DNA from: Bolinopsis microptera
Taxonomy: Eukaryota > Ctenophora > Tentaculata > Lobata > Bolinopsidae
Assembly (NCBI RefSeq): GCF_026151205.1
Contig: NC_087073.1
Location: forward strand, 1,366,001 to 1,430,000
DNA length: 64,000 nucleotides
Direction of reading: 5' to 3'
This document shows positions 52,401 to 61,612 of this stretch, piece after piece (position 1 is the first letter of the stretch; each line of letters opens with the position of its first letter). A program made the position numbers and the translations under genes. The notes under the pieces were generated by a model that worked only from the letters and a program-made list of their open reading frames with translations, did not search any database and was not told the origin of the DNA.

Positions 52401-53720
52401 GGATCTCGAGTTGTTATTCCAGAGAGTATGAGAAAGAGCGTGCTTTCAATGCTTCATGCAACACACATGGGCATTTCACAGACCAAAGCACTAGCGAGAG
52501 GCTATGTTTATTGGCCAAACATGGATGCTGAGATCGAGAAAATGGTTAAACTATGTGAACCATGTCAACTAAACCAGAAGAAACCCGCTAGATCTACACC
52601 ACACCCATGGGCTAAAACTATGGAGGCTTGGGAGCGGATTCATCTAGATTTCTGTGGACCCTTTCTTGGATCTATGTGGCTGATAGTTATCTGTTCGTAT
52701 TCAAAATGGTTAGAAGTTGTTAGAATGACGAACATTACAAGTAAGAGAGTGATTCAAGAGTTACGAGACATCTTTAGCCGTTGGGGACTACCCAAGATAC
52801 TAGTATCAGACAATGGATCGAGTTTAACTTCAGAAGAGTTTAAAGTATTCACGAACAATAACCAGATTCGACACGTGCTTATTCCTGCTTACTCACCTGC
52901 AAGTAATGGACAAGCAGAAGTTGCAGTCGGACTGTTTAAAAGAGCTATGAAACGGATGATCTTGAAAAACCCTGACGTTATGTGTAACCTGGCTGATTGG
53001 CTGCTAAACTACCGCAACACACCACACACCACTACCGGAGTAGAGCCTGCAGTTGCGATGATGAAACGACGGACGAGAAACGCCTTGAGTTTTCTACACC
53101 CGAGTTCGAGTAGTAAGTTTGCCAAAGTTGCTTTAAACGATCAGAACACGATTGCTGAATCGAGACTTCGTGATCTGAAGATTGATGACACTATATCGTT
53201 CTATGATGAGAACAAGAAGTGCTGGAGAAACGGTGTTATCGAGGGTAAGGAAGGTACCAAAGTGCTACTGATCAAGACACCTGATGGAGTCTACCGCAAG
53301 CATTTGGACCAGGTAATCAAGAGATCTGTTGTGTCAGAACCGTTGCAACAAACAGATCCGGATACACCACGAGTTGAGCTGGAGATAAGAGATGAGCAGA
53401 GTTCTACAGCTACTGATGGTGATTTCGAGAAGACAGCTAGCTTACCTGAGAGTACAGAGCCGGAAACTTCGATTATAGTTGGTAATAATCCAAATCTACC
53501 CGCTGAGCCTGACCATAAGGCAGCCGTTGAACCTATAATCACTGCACAACCTGTACTTAAACCACGTGAGCTTGCCATAGAAATTAACCGTAGCACTATA
53601 AAACCTAATATTGTTAGAGAGCATGAATTGCAACAACCTAATTTGCTTCTGCCAGCAAACTTTGCACGTGATAGTAAACCACCAGACAGGCTAAGTTACC
53701 GCAAACTGGGAGGAACATAA
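49401..53720 (+). CDS. Gag-Pol polyprotein of gypsy element
   Basis: 1,439 codons from the ATG that abuts the 5' LTR. The frame is also open slightly upstream into the LTR, but MATSLVSNLRL is the first Met-started reading. Gag occupies about residues 1-215, then two CCHC knuckles (CSRCTVRGHVAKNC, CRNCRKPGHIAKNC), protease (LDTGSS near 345), RT (TKLDIRAAYNS, LPFGISSAGPIF, VDDILITG), RNase H (LDTDASSVGLGAVM, SMIEKEALAIVW, LVTDHKPL), then integrase with an H-H-C-C finger (H-x-T-H, CEPCQLN) and a D-D-E core (HLDFCGPF, VSDNGSS, NGQAEVAVGL). All key catalytic residues are present. An acidic, Pro-rich tail closes it. Confidence 0.95.
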   Translation: MATSLVSNLRLSKETDCVREWLEIFENAASVFIFAHEDKLPDDANEKTAKKAELMRTLLTVNLGPDALKKLRAFTFPDEIKDTTYATLRKTLVDRLSPKTNIVAQQQKFMTLNQIAGESLCTFMSRLKEAANVCQFGDLFDLMVRTRFVAGLSSDRIRAELISESATNDTSASLFDKAQTKENALQSSMSVTTHYVQKPGKFQKPQNSKFHQKADLSIVCSRCTVRGHVAKNCKVRCRNCRKPGHIAKNCRSAKKQSHCVEGIGDHDDGNACAADYGYTHQELENTLYCVETADPVQIPVQTPVPDGTLPASVVSNLSSCIDCNQKPFLKVKINDKILKMELDTGSSLSCISKSDIARLGLTDCQIVPCSQKLRVANFNCESIDCKALVNVEFKGKKWILPLYVVDCRFPTLLGREWIIQMFGKDWLDHMIGLVDVEQSYAVSKLQRDEFVSEILRSPVFDPGVGTVKGFEACLQFKPDARAKFCKARQVPFAIVDKVGKAIDELVKNGQLIPTEHSDWASPIVPVMKADGTIRICGDYKTTVNPNLDTAIYPLPTIEDCLSKIVGGKLFTKLDIRAAYNSLKLRECDQKIVTLNTHKGLFSPTSLPFGISSAGPIFERKMDDTLRKTENTAWRVDDILITGPDDESHMKNVRTVITALENEGYKCRLDKCVFMEPKVTFLGHEVSADGIRPLSSKVETIVRAPYPTTRAEMILFLGGAQYYSRFIPNMSTVVEPLNRLRPADSIFHFGDREKRAFDELKALLSSDLVLTVYNPELELKLDTDASSVGLGAVMSHIDENGTERPIEYISRTLTKSERNYSMIEKEALAIVWATKRLHRYLFGRPFTLVTDHKPLESIFHPSRGIPSMVAGRLQRWSLFLSGYTYKIQFRPTGKHCNADLCSRFPLPLDTSAETREFDDELTEEFEMKPLDTVFSVHYFGDDKPLIDAELIASHTRRDKTLGRVLQFVKDGWNEKPPVDVELKPFYTRRNELSVDQNCIVWGSRVVIPESMRKSVLSMLHATHMGISQTKALARGYVYWPNMDAEIEKMVKLCEPCQLNQKKPARSTPHPWAKTMEAWERIHLDFCGPFLGSMWLIVICSYSKWLEVVRMTNITSKRVIQELRDIFSRWGLPKILVSDNGSSLTSEEFKVFTNNNQIRHVLIPAYSPASNGQAEVAVGLFKRAMKRMILKNPDVMCNLADWLLNYRNTPHTTTGVEPAVAMMKRRTRNALSFLHPSSSSKFAKVALNDQNTIAESRLRDLKIDDTISFYDENKKCWRNGVIEGKEGTKVLLIKTPDGVYRKHLDQVIKRSVVSEPLQQTDPDTPRVELEIRDEQSSTATDGDFEKTASLPESTEPETSIIVGNNPNLPAEPDHKAAVEPIITAQPVLKPRELAIEINRSTIKPNIVREHELQQPNLLLPANFARDSKPPDRLSYRKLGGT
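49402..49411 (+). promoter_or_regulatory. Candidate primer-binding site TGGCGACGAG
   Basis: Lies just inside the 5' LTR. The same TGGCGACGAG follows the LTR of two other elements here (near 55505 and 57662), which supports its use as the tRNA primer site. It overlaps the first codons of gag. Confidence 0.6.
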
Positions 53721-54089
53721 AACACGTTTCATTATCACATTTTATGACAGTTGTTTTATTTTGAATGTGTAAATCTAACCACACATTAATCCAGTTAAAT
53801 TATCCAGATCAAACATAAAGTTATAAATATTCCCTGTCACGTTTAAGTTTTGAAGAATAACACGTTATTTTTTGTTTTAAACGGAATGCGCTAAGTTTTA
53901 AATCGTGTAGCGAGCGCAACACGTTTCAGTATTTTCACGTGAGTTCACTTAACAATTTTGTAGATTTCATTTTGACCACGTTTTCAAACATTTTAAATTT
54001 TGTACGAAAGATTTATATCACATTTTTTTTACGAATTCAGTTAAATTATTAAATCTATATTGTTTTTAACACTTTTTAGTTGAACGGGA

Positions 54090-54218
54090 TGTTATATATT
54101 CTAGTAATTTATTGTATGATTAACCGATATACTATTCAGGATGACTACCTGGGTTTTGGTTTTGGTTTAGCTTTTAGCTTTAAGTCTTGCGTTTACCTTG
54201 TCACAACGATTCATAACA
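54090..54218 (+). repeat. 3' LTR of intact gypsy element
   Basis: 129 bp, apparently identical to the 5' LTR. Followed by GATAT. About 370 bp of AT-rich non-coding sequence separates it from the gag-pol stop. Confidence 0.95.
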
Positions 54219-55353
54219 GATATAAAATGTGGCTTCAAGGTGGATATTAAAGAGCTTGCGAAAGATTATGGCCTTTGTATCAATGGTTATAATAAGCTAT
54301 AAATATCTTAAACTATACAGTGCTAATTAAAAATTTCTTTATACTTCATTCTCAGATTAGATTTAAAAATTCAAAAAATATACATTTATTTTATTAATAC
54401 CTTCTCACACATTCTTTACTCACAGGACAAGACTTGGAAAACAGTAGCCTAGAGGAATTTAATTGAGATGTGTGTGAACAGCCAGTTATAAAGTTTGGAA
54501 AATAATATTTGTGCAGTCAAAATCTTTTACGGTCCAATCAAGCAGGGCGTGGTTATGCTGATTGGCTAATAGCGCACTTTTAAGTTTTCCTCGCAAGCAC
54601 ATTACACTAGTAGTAAAGTCAGTCATTCTGAACTTTGGGGTTAAAATGTTAAAAATTTTGGTTGACCTAGTGTTGTGGTTGTCAGGTGGGTCTACCTGAC
54701 AGATAAGAAGGCAGGGTTTCCTCGACGAACATGTGTAACCCTCATATAGGGATATTGGAGCACGGAATTTCATTATCTTGTAGAGCTCGAGGTAACTGTG
54801 GTATGTATAGAGATTTTGTATAGCTAGAATATTATTATGCTTGAATATCGGTTTGGTGTGTTCTTTTATGAAAAATTTTTGGTCAAGTTTCTGGTGTCCT
54901 ATAGGCCTAGTACGTGCACAAGTCTTAAACTTATCAAGGTACGCCAGCCTATCACCAAATAGTACTCTGAGACAGTACTTCTGAGCAGTAAATATTGAGC
55001 TTATACGTTGCTTGTCATGCCAGTACTGTCATAAACTGTAACCAACTATTTAAAAATAAGATATCTTTTGCTAGAATTTTAAATTTTAAGCCATAGAGCA
55101 ATCTTCTCAATTTTAAAATTTAAAAATAACATTTTACCCTAACTATGATGTGGTGGCATTTCATACTTAACTAAAATTCAACTTTGAAAGTCAATAGATT
55201 ATTAGTCACAACAAAATTATAGTTTAAGACATCCATTTTGCATTGTGTTTCCATTATTAGAATTTATGATATGTATTGATTGAATAATTGGTAATAAATT
55301 TAACTTTTGTTTTATTAAAGTAGGTTTTAGACTTTGCTTGATACAGGTCCATT

Positions 55354-55502
55354 TGAGCTCTTAGTTTTATCTCCTTGTTTATCGGGAGCCGCGTATGTTA
55401 TATTGTTGATTTATGTTACTAACCAAATGCTACTATTTTAGCCTTTCATGTTTCACCAATAAAGTGTATCTCTTGTCCTGTCCCTCTCAAAGAGATTTAA
55501 CA
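55354..55502 (+). repeat. 5' LTR of deleted gypsy-like element
   Basis: 149 bp. It ends TTTAACA and is followed by AATGGCGACGAG, the same primer-site motif as at 49402. Confidence 0.85.
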
Positions 55503-55503
55503 A

Positions 55504-56944
55504 ATGGCGACGAGCAGTAAGTGCGAACCTTTAACCGCAAACTCGTGTATTCATTCATGGTTCGAACGATACGAGTTTTTCCTAGCAGCAGGAGATCGTT
55601 CAACAGTGATTCCAGTGTTAGCGGAGGATAATAGCAATGCGGCAGTCAGAAATGCAGCAATTTACAAGAACTTATCTTTGTTTATTTCAAAGTTAGACGA
55701 ACACATGTACAAGCTATTGAAATCACTAGTTATGAAGAGTGCAAGACTGTAATAATAAATCACCTCTGTCCCGCTCCAACGAAGTTTGCGCAGCGATTCA
55801 AACTTAGAAGTTGTACACAGGAAGAAAATGAAGGTACAGCTACATACATCTCCCGGTTGAGGACTATTGCAAACGAATGTGATTTCGCAAACTATAATGA
55901 ATCGTTGCTGGATCAGCTGTTGGCTGGCTTGAAGGACCAAAGAGTTGTGTCAGATTTACTGGCGAGAGAAAACCTGACTTTGGCTATTGCAGTGAAAGAA
56001 GCTTTGAGCAAAGAGCAGGCTAACAGAGAGGCTCAATTTATGTCTGGCGGAGAGTCATCCAGAACTGTGAACTATGTCAAAAATCAAACCGTTTTCAGAA
56101 GGACGATGTCCAAAAATCCTTATAATAAAGAGGATTCATCAAACAAAGACTCTGGTAAATAGAAGCAGAAAGGAACTAAATGTGGTCGGTGCGGTCTGCG
56201 TGGACATAAATCAGAGAAGTGTACCGTTCGGTGTAACAAATGTGACAAGATAGGTCACATAGCAAAGAAATGTAGGCAGAAGGGAGTGCACAATGTCGAG
56301 GATTCGAGAGCCGAGGATTCGAGAGCTGAGGGAGAGTACGACATGGATGAGAGTTGCGAGAGAGTATTAGATGATGAGCTCTACTCTGAGTATTACGATA
56401 ATTGTAATTTAGTGGAGACCGTTCTGGAAAATGGTGAATCTAATACTAATTGTTCTTTTCCATGTGCTGATATTCCAAATTGTGTGCATGTAACCGAGAT
56501 GAAATCCATGCATGTTGCTCGTGATGTGTTAAATTCTGTTGATTTAAGTGAAGCACCGAATTCTTCTGTTGAAATATCGAATAATTTTGATTGTGTTGCC
56601 GACAATTTAAGTTTAACTAATCTATTTTTGATGTGTTAAATAGGAAAGATTCTGATTTTGATATTACCACTGATAAGTTGAAGTCTGAGTTAAGTCTGAT
56701 ATTCGATGAATTGTGTTCTGACATAAATGTTACTGATTTGAGTAAACCGTATGTTGAAGTTAGAATCAATGGGAAACTTCTGTGTATGGAGTTTGATTCT
56801 GGGTCTGCGGTTTCAGTTGTAAGTAAACGTGCCTTGATGTTCTGTGGTTTATCCAACTTAACACTTACCCCCAGCAGTGTGCTCTTAGTTTTATCTCCTT
56901 GTTTATCGGGAGCCGCGTATTATATTGTTGATTTATGTTACTAA
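55504..56944 (+). pseudogene. Gag and protease remnant
   Basis: Read with frame breaks: MATSSKCEPLTANSCIHSWF (gag start), a stop at 55752, then NYNESLLDQLLAGLKDQRVV (gag C-terminus), a TAG at 56160-56162, two CCHC knuckles (CGRCGLRGHKSEKC, CNKCDKIGHIAKKC), a tandem EDSRAEDSRAE, and after a further frame change EVRINGKLLCMEFDSGSAVS. That is the protease active site, with DSG where the intact element has DTG. Pol beyond this is absent. Several stops make the copy dead, though its LTRs remain similar. Confidence 0.8.
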
Positions 56945-56957
56945 CCAAATGCTACTA

Positions 56958-57326
56958 CAGGGTGGCCCATAAGTGACTACCCACACGCAACCTCTTAATA
57001 ACTCACGTAATTCGTCTCCAAATTGCACCAAAATTTCAGAGATTATAGATATGGGTCAAACTTAGATTTCCTGAAAGTTTCGTAAGCCACGCCCAATTAC
57101 AGTGGGCGTGGCGTGACACTCCCTCTTTTTCACTATTGTCTTCATAAAATGAGAACGCTTTAAGCTAAGAACTCAAAATTTTTTGCACACATTTGGCTTG
57201 ATAATTGAAAACCTTTCCCAAAGTTTCAAGTTCATTGGTTAAAATATGGCTAAGTTATGACCATTTCAAAACTCATCGGATACGTGATCCGAGCACTCAG
57301 TCAGTGATCACTTATGGGCCACCCTG
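56958..57326. mobile_element. 369-bp MITE in the 3' LTR, TA target duplication
   Basis: Ends CAGGGTGGCCCATAAGTGA are exact inverted repeats, flanked by TA on both sides (56956-56957, 57327-57328). The 5' LTR gives the empty site, CTACTATTTTAGCC. This is a textbook Tc1/mariner-type non-autonomous element. Interior non-coding. Confidence 0.92.
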
Positions 57327-57395
57327 TATTTTAGCCTTTCATGTTTCACCAATAAAGTGTATCTCTTGTCCTGTCCCTCTCAAAGAGATTTAACA

Positions 57396-57551
57396 GCGTA
57401 CATAAGTTGTTTAGAAGTAGTTTGTTCGTTACTGTTGCCCTTTCCTTTGACCAGGGAGCGCCCCGTAGAGACCAGTCAAGACGGTCTCCGTATTATAGCA
57501 GTTTTCTATTTTACACCATCTGGAGGCCACAGTGGGATATAGATACCAACC
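57396..57551. other. Short spacer between LTR elements
   Basis: No gene. It may be part of a longer LTR that ends at 57659. Confidence 0.3.
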
Positions 57552-57776
57552 TGTTATATATTGTATTATTACTATAATTGATATTGTTATATTTACTAAT
57601 CAATGAAATTCCCTAGCCTCTTATGGCTAGTTCCAAATAGACTGTTCCTTGTTATATCAACTGGCGACGAGATGGCAAACAAGTTGGAGAACCTGTCACT
57701 AATGGCCCGGAGGACCAGTGCCTCAAACTGGTTTGAAGATGCGATAGATGTAGAGAAGGATTGGAGAAGGATTTAG
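57552..57776 (+). mobile_element. Third gypsy-like LTR edge with gag start
   Basis: TGTTATATATTG to TTATATCA (57552-57659) looks like the end part of an LTR. It is followed by ACTGGCGACGAG, the primer-site motif shared with two other elements here, and by a gag start MANKLENLSLMARRTSASNW that stops at 57776. Only this 5' end remains. Confidence 0.6.
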
Positions 57777-57788
57777 AGATGGTGAGGG

Positions 57789-58376
57789 GTGAGCTGGTGG
57801 AGAACAAGTGAGGGGTTAGTGGAGGAGGATGAAGAGGATAGGAGGGAGTTTAGAAGAGTTAGAGCGAGGAGAACAGCAGAAGACAGAGTAAGGAGCGTGG
57901 TCGTAGTACCATGCTCCCAAGAGAGAACAGTAAGGGTGGCATCACCACCCCCAAGATCCAGATCCAGAACGCTGCCACCTCCCCCGCCCAGGTATTTTTC
58001 GGAAGAGGACAGAAGGAGGGTACAGAGGGGTGAATGGGAGCTCCAAGGTGCCGAAAGGACGATCGGACCCTGGATGCGTTGGGATATAGTAGGGAGAGGT
58101 AGGACGACCCTGGCTCTAGAGTGTAAGTGGTAAAGTGGAAGGACTTCACTGAGGTTTTTTTGAAAAAGGATGTACCGAACTGATACCAGAGCAAGGCATC
58201 TCCGTAGCTCAGAACGTTTCAGTAAAGTCTTTATCAGTCCAGATAGGTCTCCAGAGGAACGTGCCGAACAGCAAAAGCTTGTTTTAGAACTCAAGAAGAG
58301 ATCAAACGACGAGCCAGATAAGAGACACTTCATAAAAGGAGGCAAAGTATGTAGTGTGGACAAAATTGTTGTTTGA
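57789..58376 (+). pseudogene. Degenerate retroelement-like ORF pieces
   Basis: Two open pieces: one Arg-rich (57789-58133), and one at 58170-58376 reading ISPDRSPEERAEQQKLVLEL, then KRHFIKGGKVCSV. The latter resembles the end of ORF1-type proteins of invertebrate retroelements (a DRTPEER-like block with a closing I-K/R-x-G). The link between the two pieces is unclear. I would not assign a function. Confidence 0.35.
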
Positions 58377-58894
58377 AATGTGTTAAGACCGAGTTTTGCT
58401 TGGATTTATGGATTCCTGGTTCGCTAAGATTTTAATTTTTTTTGATAAGCTTCTAAATCATATTCGTCTTTCAACACAAGACTGTCAGTCTTCTAGAATT
58501 TTGTTTTGATTTGTGTATTAAGCTGATGTATTTAATCTTACTTCCAGGTCCATAATTTCGTGTGGAGTATATTTTTAGAGTTATTTAGGTTTTATATTAG
58601 CAGATTTAGGTATATAATTATTGTATATTATTGTATGTATAAATTCTTGAGTAAACATTAACCAGTAAACAAAGCTGGTTCCCAAACAAAAACAAACCAG
58701 AAGCAAGTCATAGCTTATATTTGGTTGATTGTAATGTTGTGATATTGCATAATTTATTGTAAATGTAATATATGTTTCAGAATTATGTAATGTAACGCGA
58801 TGGAAGTATTTTAAGCGGGCATATCCTATCCAAACCCAGGATACATGACATAAAAGATTCGTTTTCACTTGTTTGCATGAAAAGCATTAACTAG
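58377..58894. other. Unassigned AT-rich sequence, possible intron
   Basis: No supported gene. It ends with a plausible splice acceptor (TTAACTAG) at 58894. Confidence 0.35.
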
Positions 58895-59101
58895 TATGAA
58901 AAAGCTTCGGGACTAGAAGCCGGGGACACGGTGATGATAGCGGGCTGGTTAGACAGCAACAGGATGTTTGCAGGATTTGTGAAACGTGGAACAAAACGAG
59001 TTTTGGTGAAAGAATTTGACAGTGAATCGAGTGATAGTAGCGATTTCGAGGAAAAACCTTTCACAAAAGCAAGAAAGTTTAAGTCTGCAGATGATCACCA
59101 G
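58895..59101 (+). CDS. Exon with Tudor-like domain
   Basis: A 207-bp phase 0-0 exon candidate: YEKASGLEAGDTVMIAGWLD, SNRMFAGFVKRGTKRVLVKE, then an acidic Ser run (FDSESSDSSDFEE) and a basic end. The G-D-x-V-x-x-G-W-L-D ... G-x-V pattern with a following F-D resembles a Tudor-type fold, which binds methylated peptides. The donor CAG/GTTCGT is non-ideal. The stronger GTGAGT four bases on would shift the frame into a stop in the next exon, so I prefer the former. It joins in frame to 59320-59532. Confidence 0.5.
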
Positions 59102-59319
59102 GTTCGTGAGTTATTTCCAATGTAAAATATAATATTAGTTTAACATTGAATCTTAGTTAAGCTGCTTAGCGGTTCTTCGTTCTAGGCGTAGGAATAATGA
59201 CATGAAATGACAAAGAATTACAAACTGTATCACTGTATTTCACGTTAATTTAGTATACATCTATCTTATCATTCACCATTTCATCTATCACCCTATCACA
59301 GACATTATTCCATTTTCAG

Positions 59320-59532
59320 AAATGCCACTGTCCTAATGGCCGGAAAGGCAGTTCAAAGCGTGCTCACTTTCACTGCAAAACATGCACAAAGATATTTGAC
59401 CGACCTGAAAGAATGAAAAAGCATGAAGACAAGCACAACAGCGCTCCTATCAAAAGAAGGTCAGACAAGGACCCAACACGGAATACATACGACGAACTTC
59501 CTTTTGCTAAGGTTGACAATCATCTACCCTAA
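59320..59532 (+). CDS. Terminal exon with C2H2 zinc finger
   Basis: After the acceptor CCATTTTCAG the frame reads KCHCPNGRKGSSKRAHFHCK, with a C2H2 finger (CKTCTKIFDRPERMKKH, then EDKH; C-x2-C-x12-H-x3-H). It continues RRSDKDPTRNTYDELPFAK to TAA at 59530-59532. Phase 0 entry fits the Tudor-like exon upstream. Together they would encode a small chromatin- or DNA-binding protein. It could be part of a host gene or of a transposon; no 5' exons were found. Confidence 0.6.
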   Translation, partial: KCHCPNGRKGSSKRAHFHCKTCTKIFDRPERMKKHEDKHNSAPIKRRSDKDPTRNTYDELPFAKVDNHLP

Positions 59533-59574
59533 CTTGAACAAGTTCAATGTAATACTAAGTGTGTATTAAAGGAA

Positions 59575-59875
59575 TATTTTTTCTTTTAATTACCTTTCTT
59601 TCATATCTATCATACATCTTTTATCTTTTATCTTTTATATCTAATATCTATGTATGTCTATCATATCCATCATATATCTTTAGTTTATCTATCTTTTATC
59701 TTCTTTATTTATCTTTTATCTTCTTGATCTAGATCTTTTATATCTATCATATATTTTTCGTTTATCTATCTTTTATCTTTTTTATCTATCTTTTTTATCT
59801 ATCTTTCATATTATCATATATCTTTCGTTTATCTATCTTTTATCTTTTCACTATATCTTTTAGGTCAAGAATCAG
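59575..59875. repeat. TATCTTTTATC simple repeat array
   Basis: Degenerate TATC/TTTTATC repeats. It ends in AGGTCAAGAATCAGGTCACC, the same tail found after a similar array at 61615. Confidence 0.9.
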
Positions 59876-59882
59876 GTCACCT

Positions 59883-59944
59883 GTATAGCTAGTATAATGT
59901 TGTAAGCCAGCTTCAGCTGGCTTACAACATTATACTAGCTATAC
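59883..59944. repeat. Perfect palindrome, 30-bp arms, 2-bp spacer
   Basis: Left arm 59883-59912 is the exact reverse complement of 59915-59944 around TC. It lies just after the AGGTCACCTGTA tail of the simple repeat. Confidence 0.97.
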
Positions 59945-59961
59945 GACATACAATATACGTA

Positions 59962-60155
59962 ATGTGGTTCAAAAGGAGTTTCTCTGATGGCGAATTTTCT
60001 TCTGCTGACTTTCTTATAAAAAGAGTCTTGAAACCTCAGCTAAACCAAGACCGTCAGAATACGGAGGAATTTCGGAATCCAGAAAGAAGGGGATAATCGA
60101 CACATTGTATCCATTAATGCCCACCATAAAGAGAGTATTTTGGGACAATTTGTAA
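59962..60155 (+). pseudogene. Unrecognised coding-like fragment with a frameshift
   Basis: Starts MWFKRSFSDGEFSSADFLIK and after a frame change near 60085 continues GIIDTLYPLMPTIKRVFWDN before a stop at 60155. The codon pattern looks protein-like in both pieces. It could belong to the same relic gene as the exons at 58895-59532. No family recognised. Confidence 0.3.
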
Positions 60156-61360
60156 ACTTGAACTTGTGAACTTGAACTGATAAAATTTAACTTTTTCTAC
60201 TGTTCATTCTATTATATTTCAGAGTTTCATTGTCTGATATTTTCATAATTATGGACTGAAAAACCATTATTTTCAACACGAATTAAGCATGCATAATGAC
60301 ACAAAATAGTGTATTATGTAGGGAAGCATCTACATAGTTGAATACCAAAACACTGCAAAAAGGAAGTAAGTAGTCGAAAATCTGCAAAAAGGAAGTATCT
60401 CGCTTTAGCAGTCAAATTTTTTCTGGCAGTGAAAACGGAACCCGTTTTCATGAAAAATTGGTTCAAATAATCGGAATAAAATTGTTCAGAAAAGTTACCC
60501 TAGACGATTCTAAATGTATTCAAACAAAAATTAAAAGCATGATGCAGTCAGCTGAATGTCAGAAACGGGTCTAGTTTACATGCTTTTATCTCAAAACGAT
60601 GGTTTTTCAGATACTTCTTTCTTGCAAAAAGGGGCAGCATAGAACAGACATTGATTCAAAGTCGCTAGCAATCCCTAAATCGAGTTGTTCTGAATATAAA
60701 CAAAGGTTGTTTGTCGCAGATGGCAGTTCCAACCAAACTACTGCAGCTTAAGTCTTGAAGTTGGAGCAGAGAAGGCATTAATCTGCTTGGCTGGTATTGT
60801 CCAAGCTGAATCAGCTTGCAATCGAGAGTGGGGATTCAGGTAACACCTACAACCCATAACACAGGATCGCTCAGAGCATTTTAACTGAGCCAGAACAGTT
60901 TGATTCCTTGAGGCTTAAGGAACATTTGTCATCGATGTAGAAGGGTTTCGGAGGTTGGGAAAGAAGGAACGGGTATTTAGGTTACTGGAGCAGAAAGACA
61001 CTGTAACGAGTAACAGCGACCGATAAATACTCCCCTCGACCATCGTGGTCAGATTCTACAGGAGCTGGAGAAGTAGAAACTAGAGATACTATCTCAATAG
61101 AAGGAGAGGAAAATGGGGATAAAGACGGAGGAATATACTATAGACTACTTGAGAAATAGAAAGAAACTGTACGAAATATAAACTTGTAAACGTGAATAAT
61201 GTTTTAGTAAATGTGTTTATCATTGACTCTGACATCAGGTATGGTCGTGGTTTAATTGATGCACCAACTTGGTGCACGCCTGAATATAATGGATCCAGCT
61301 GTCAATAACTATGACCAACGCGAACGATGCTAACGGAGTTGCAGCCATAAGATTATCATT
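60156..61360. other. 1.2 kb without a recognisable gene
   Basis: Purine-rich in part (60940-61130). The minus-strand frame at 61089-61277 has no motif. Nothing supported. Confidence 0.4.
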
Positions 61361-61612
61361 TATCTATCTTTTATCTATCTATTATATATCTTCTATCTAT
61401 ATTTTATCTATCTTTTATTTCTATCTTTTATTTATCTTTTAGATCTAATATCTTTTATCTAATATCTTTTATCTAATATCTTTTATCTAATATCTTTTAT
61501 CTAATATCTTTTATCTAATATCTTTTATCTAATATCTTTTATCTAATATCTTTTATCTAATATCTTTTATCTAATATCTTTTATCTTTCTTTTTTATCTA
61601 TCTTTTATCTAT
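61361..61612. repeat. 14-bp TATCTTTTATCTAA array
   Basis: About ten near-perfect 14-bp units in the middle with TATCTTTT-type flanks. Followed at 61613 by AGGTCAAGAGTCAGGTCACC, as at 59862. Confidence 0.92.

Larger units (their letters stand above)
49272..54218 (+). mobile_element. Apparently intact Ty3/gypsy LTR retrotransposon (4,947 bp)
   Basis: Identical 129-bp LTRs, flanking GATAT duplications (49267-49271 and 54219-54223), and one uninterrupted gag-pol frame. Very short LTRs and a gag-pol fusion without frameshift resemble compact Mag-like gypsy elements; this subgroup call is from memory. No env-like frame follows pol. Identical LTRs imply a recent insertion. It is nested in insert Y, which is nested in element X. 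Confidence 0.95.
48902..55012. mobile_element. Insert Y within element X
   Basis: Sequence absent from the other X copy. Without the gypsy element it is about 1.16 kb (48902-49271 plus 54224-55012). It starts with a duplicated CAATGAAACAAGAAATTT. No coding frame or terminal repeats are recognised, so its class is unknown. Confidence 0.6.
47923..55319 (+). mobile_element. Second copy of element X, interrupted by Y and a gypsy element
   Basis: Bases 47923-48901 match (inverted) 21911 down to about 20939, and 55013-55319 match about 20938 down to 20614. Both start CGGTGTTATTGC and end with TTTTGTTTTATTA. The uninterrupted copy inside the PLE shows that 48902-55012 is inserted sequence. It lies immediately after a LINE 3' end. 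Confidence 0.8.
55354..57395 (+). mobile_element. Internally deleted LTR retrotransposon (gag and protease only)
   Basis: LTRs at 55354-55502 and 56878-57395. The latter contains a 369-bp MITE; without it and its extra TA the two LTRs differ by only a few bases. LTR ends are TG and TTTAACA, with an internal AATAAA. The interior keeps gag, zinc knuckles and the protease start, then meets the 3' LTR directly, so RT, RNase H and integrase are missing. No matching target duplication was found. Confidence 0.85.

Noticed and set aside
57773-58363. 196-codon minus-strand ORF with Leu/Ser-rich composition
   Set aside because: Opposite an Arg-rich plus-strand frame; its Leu/Ser content is the complement of purine-rich DNA and no family is recognisable.
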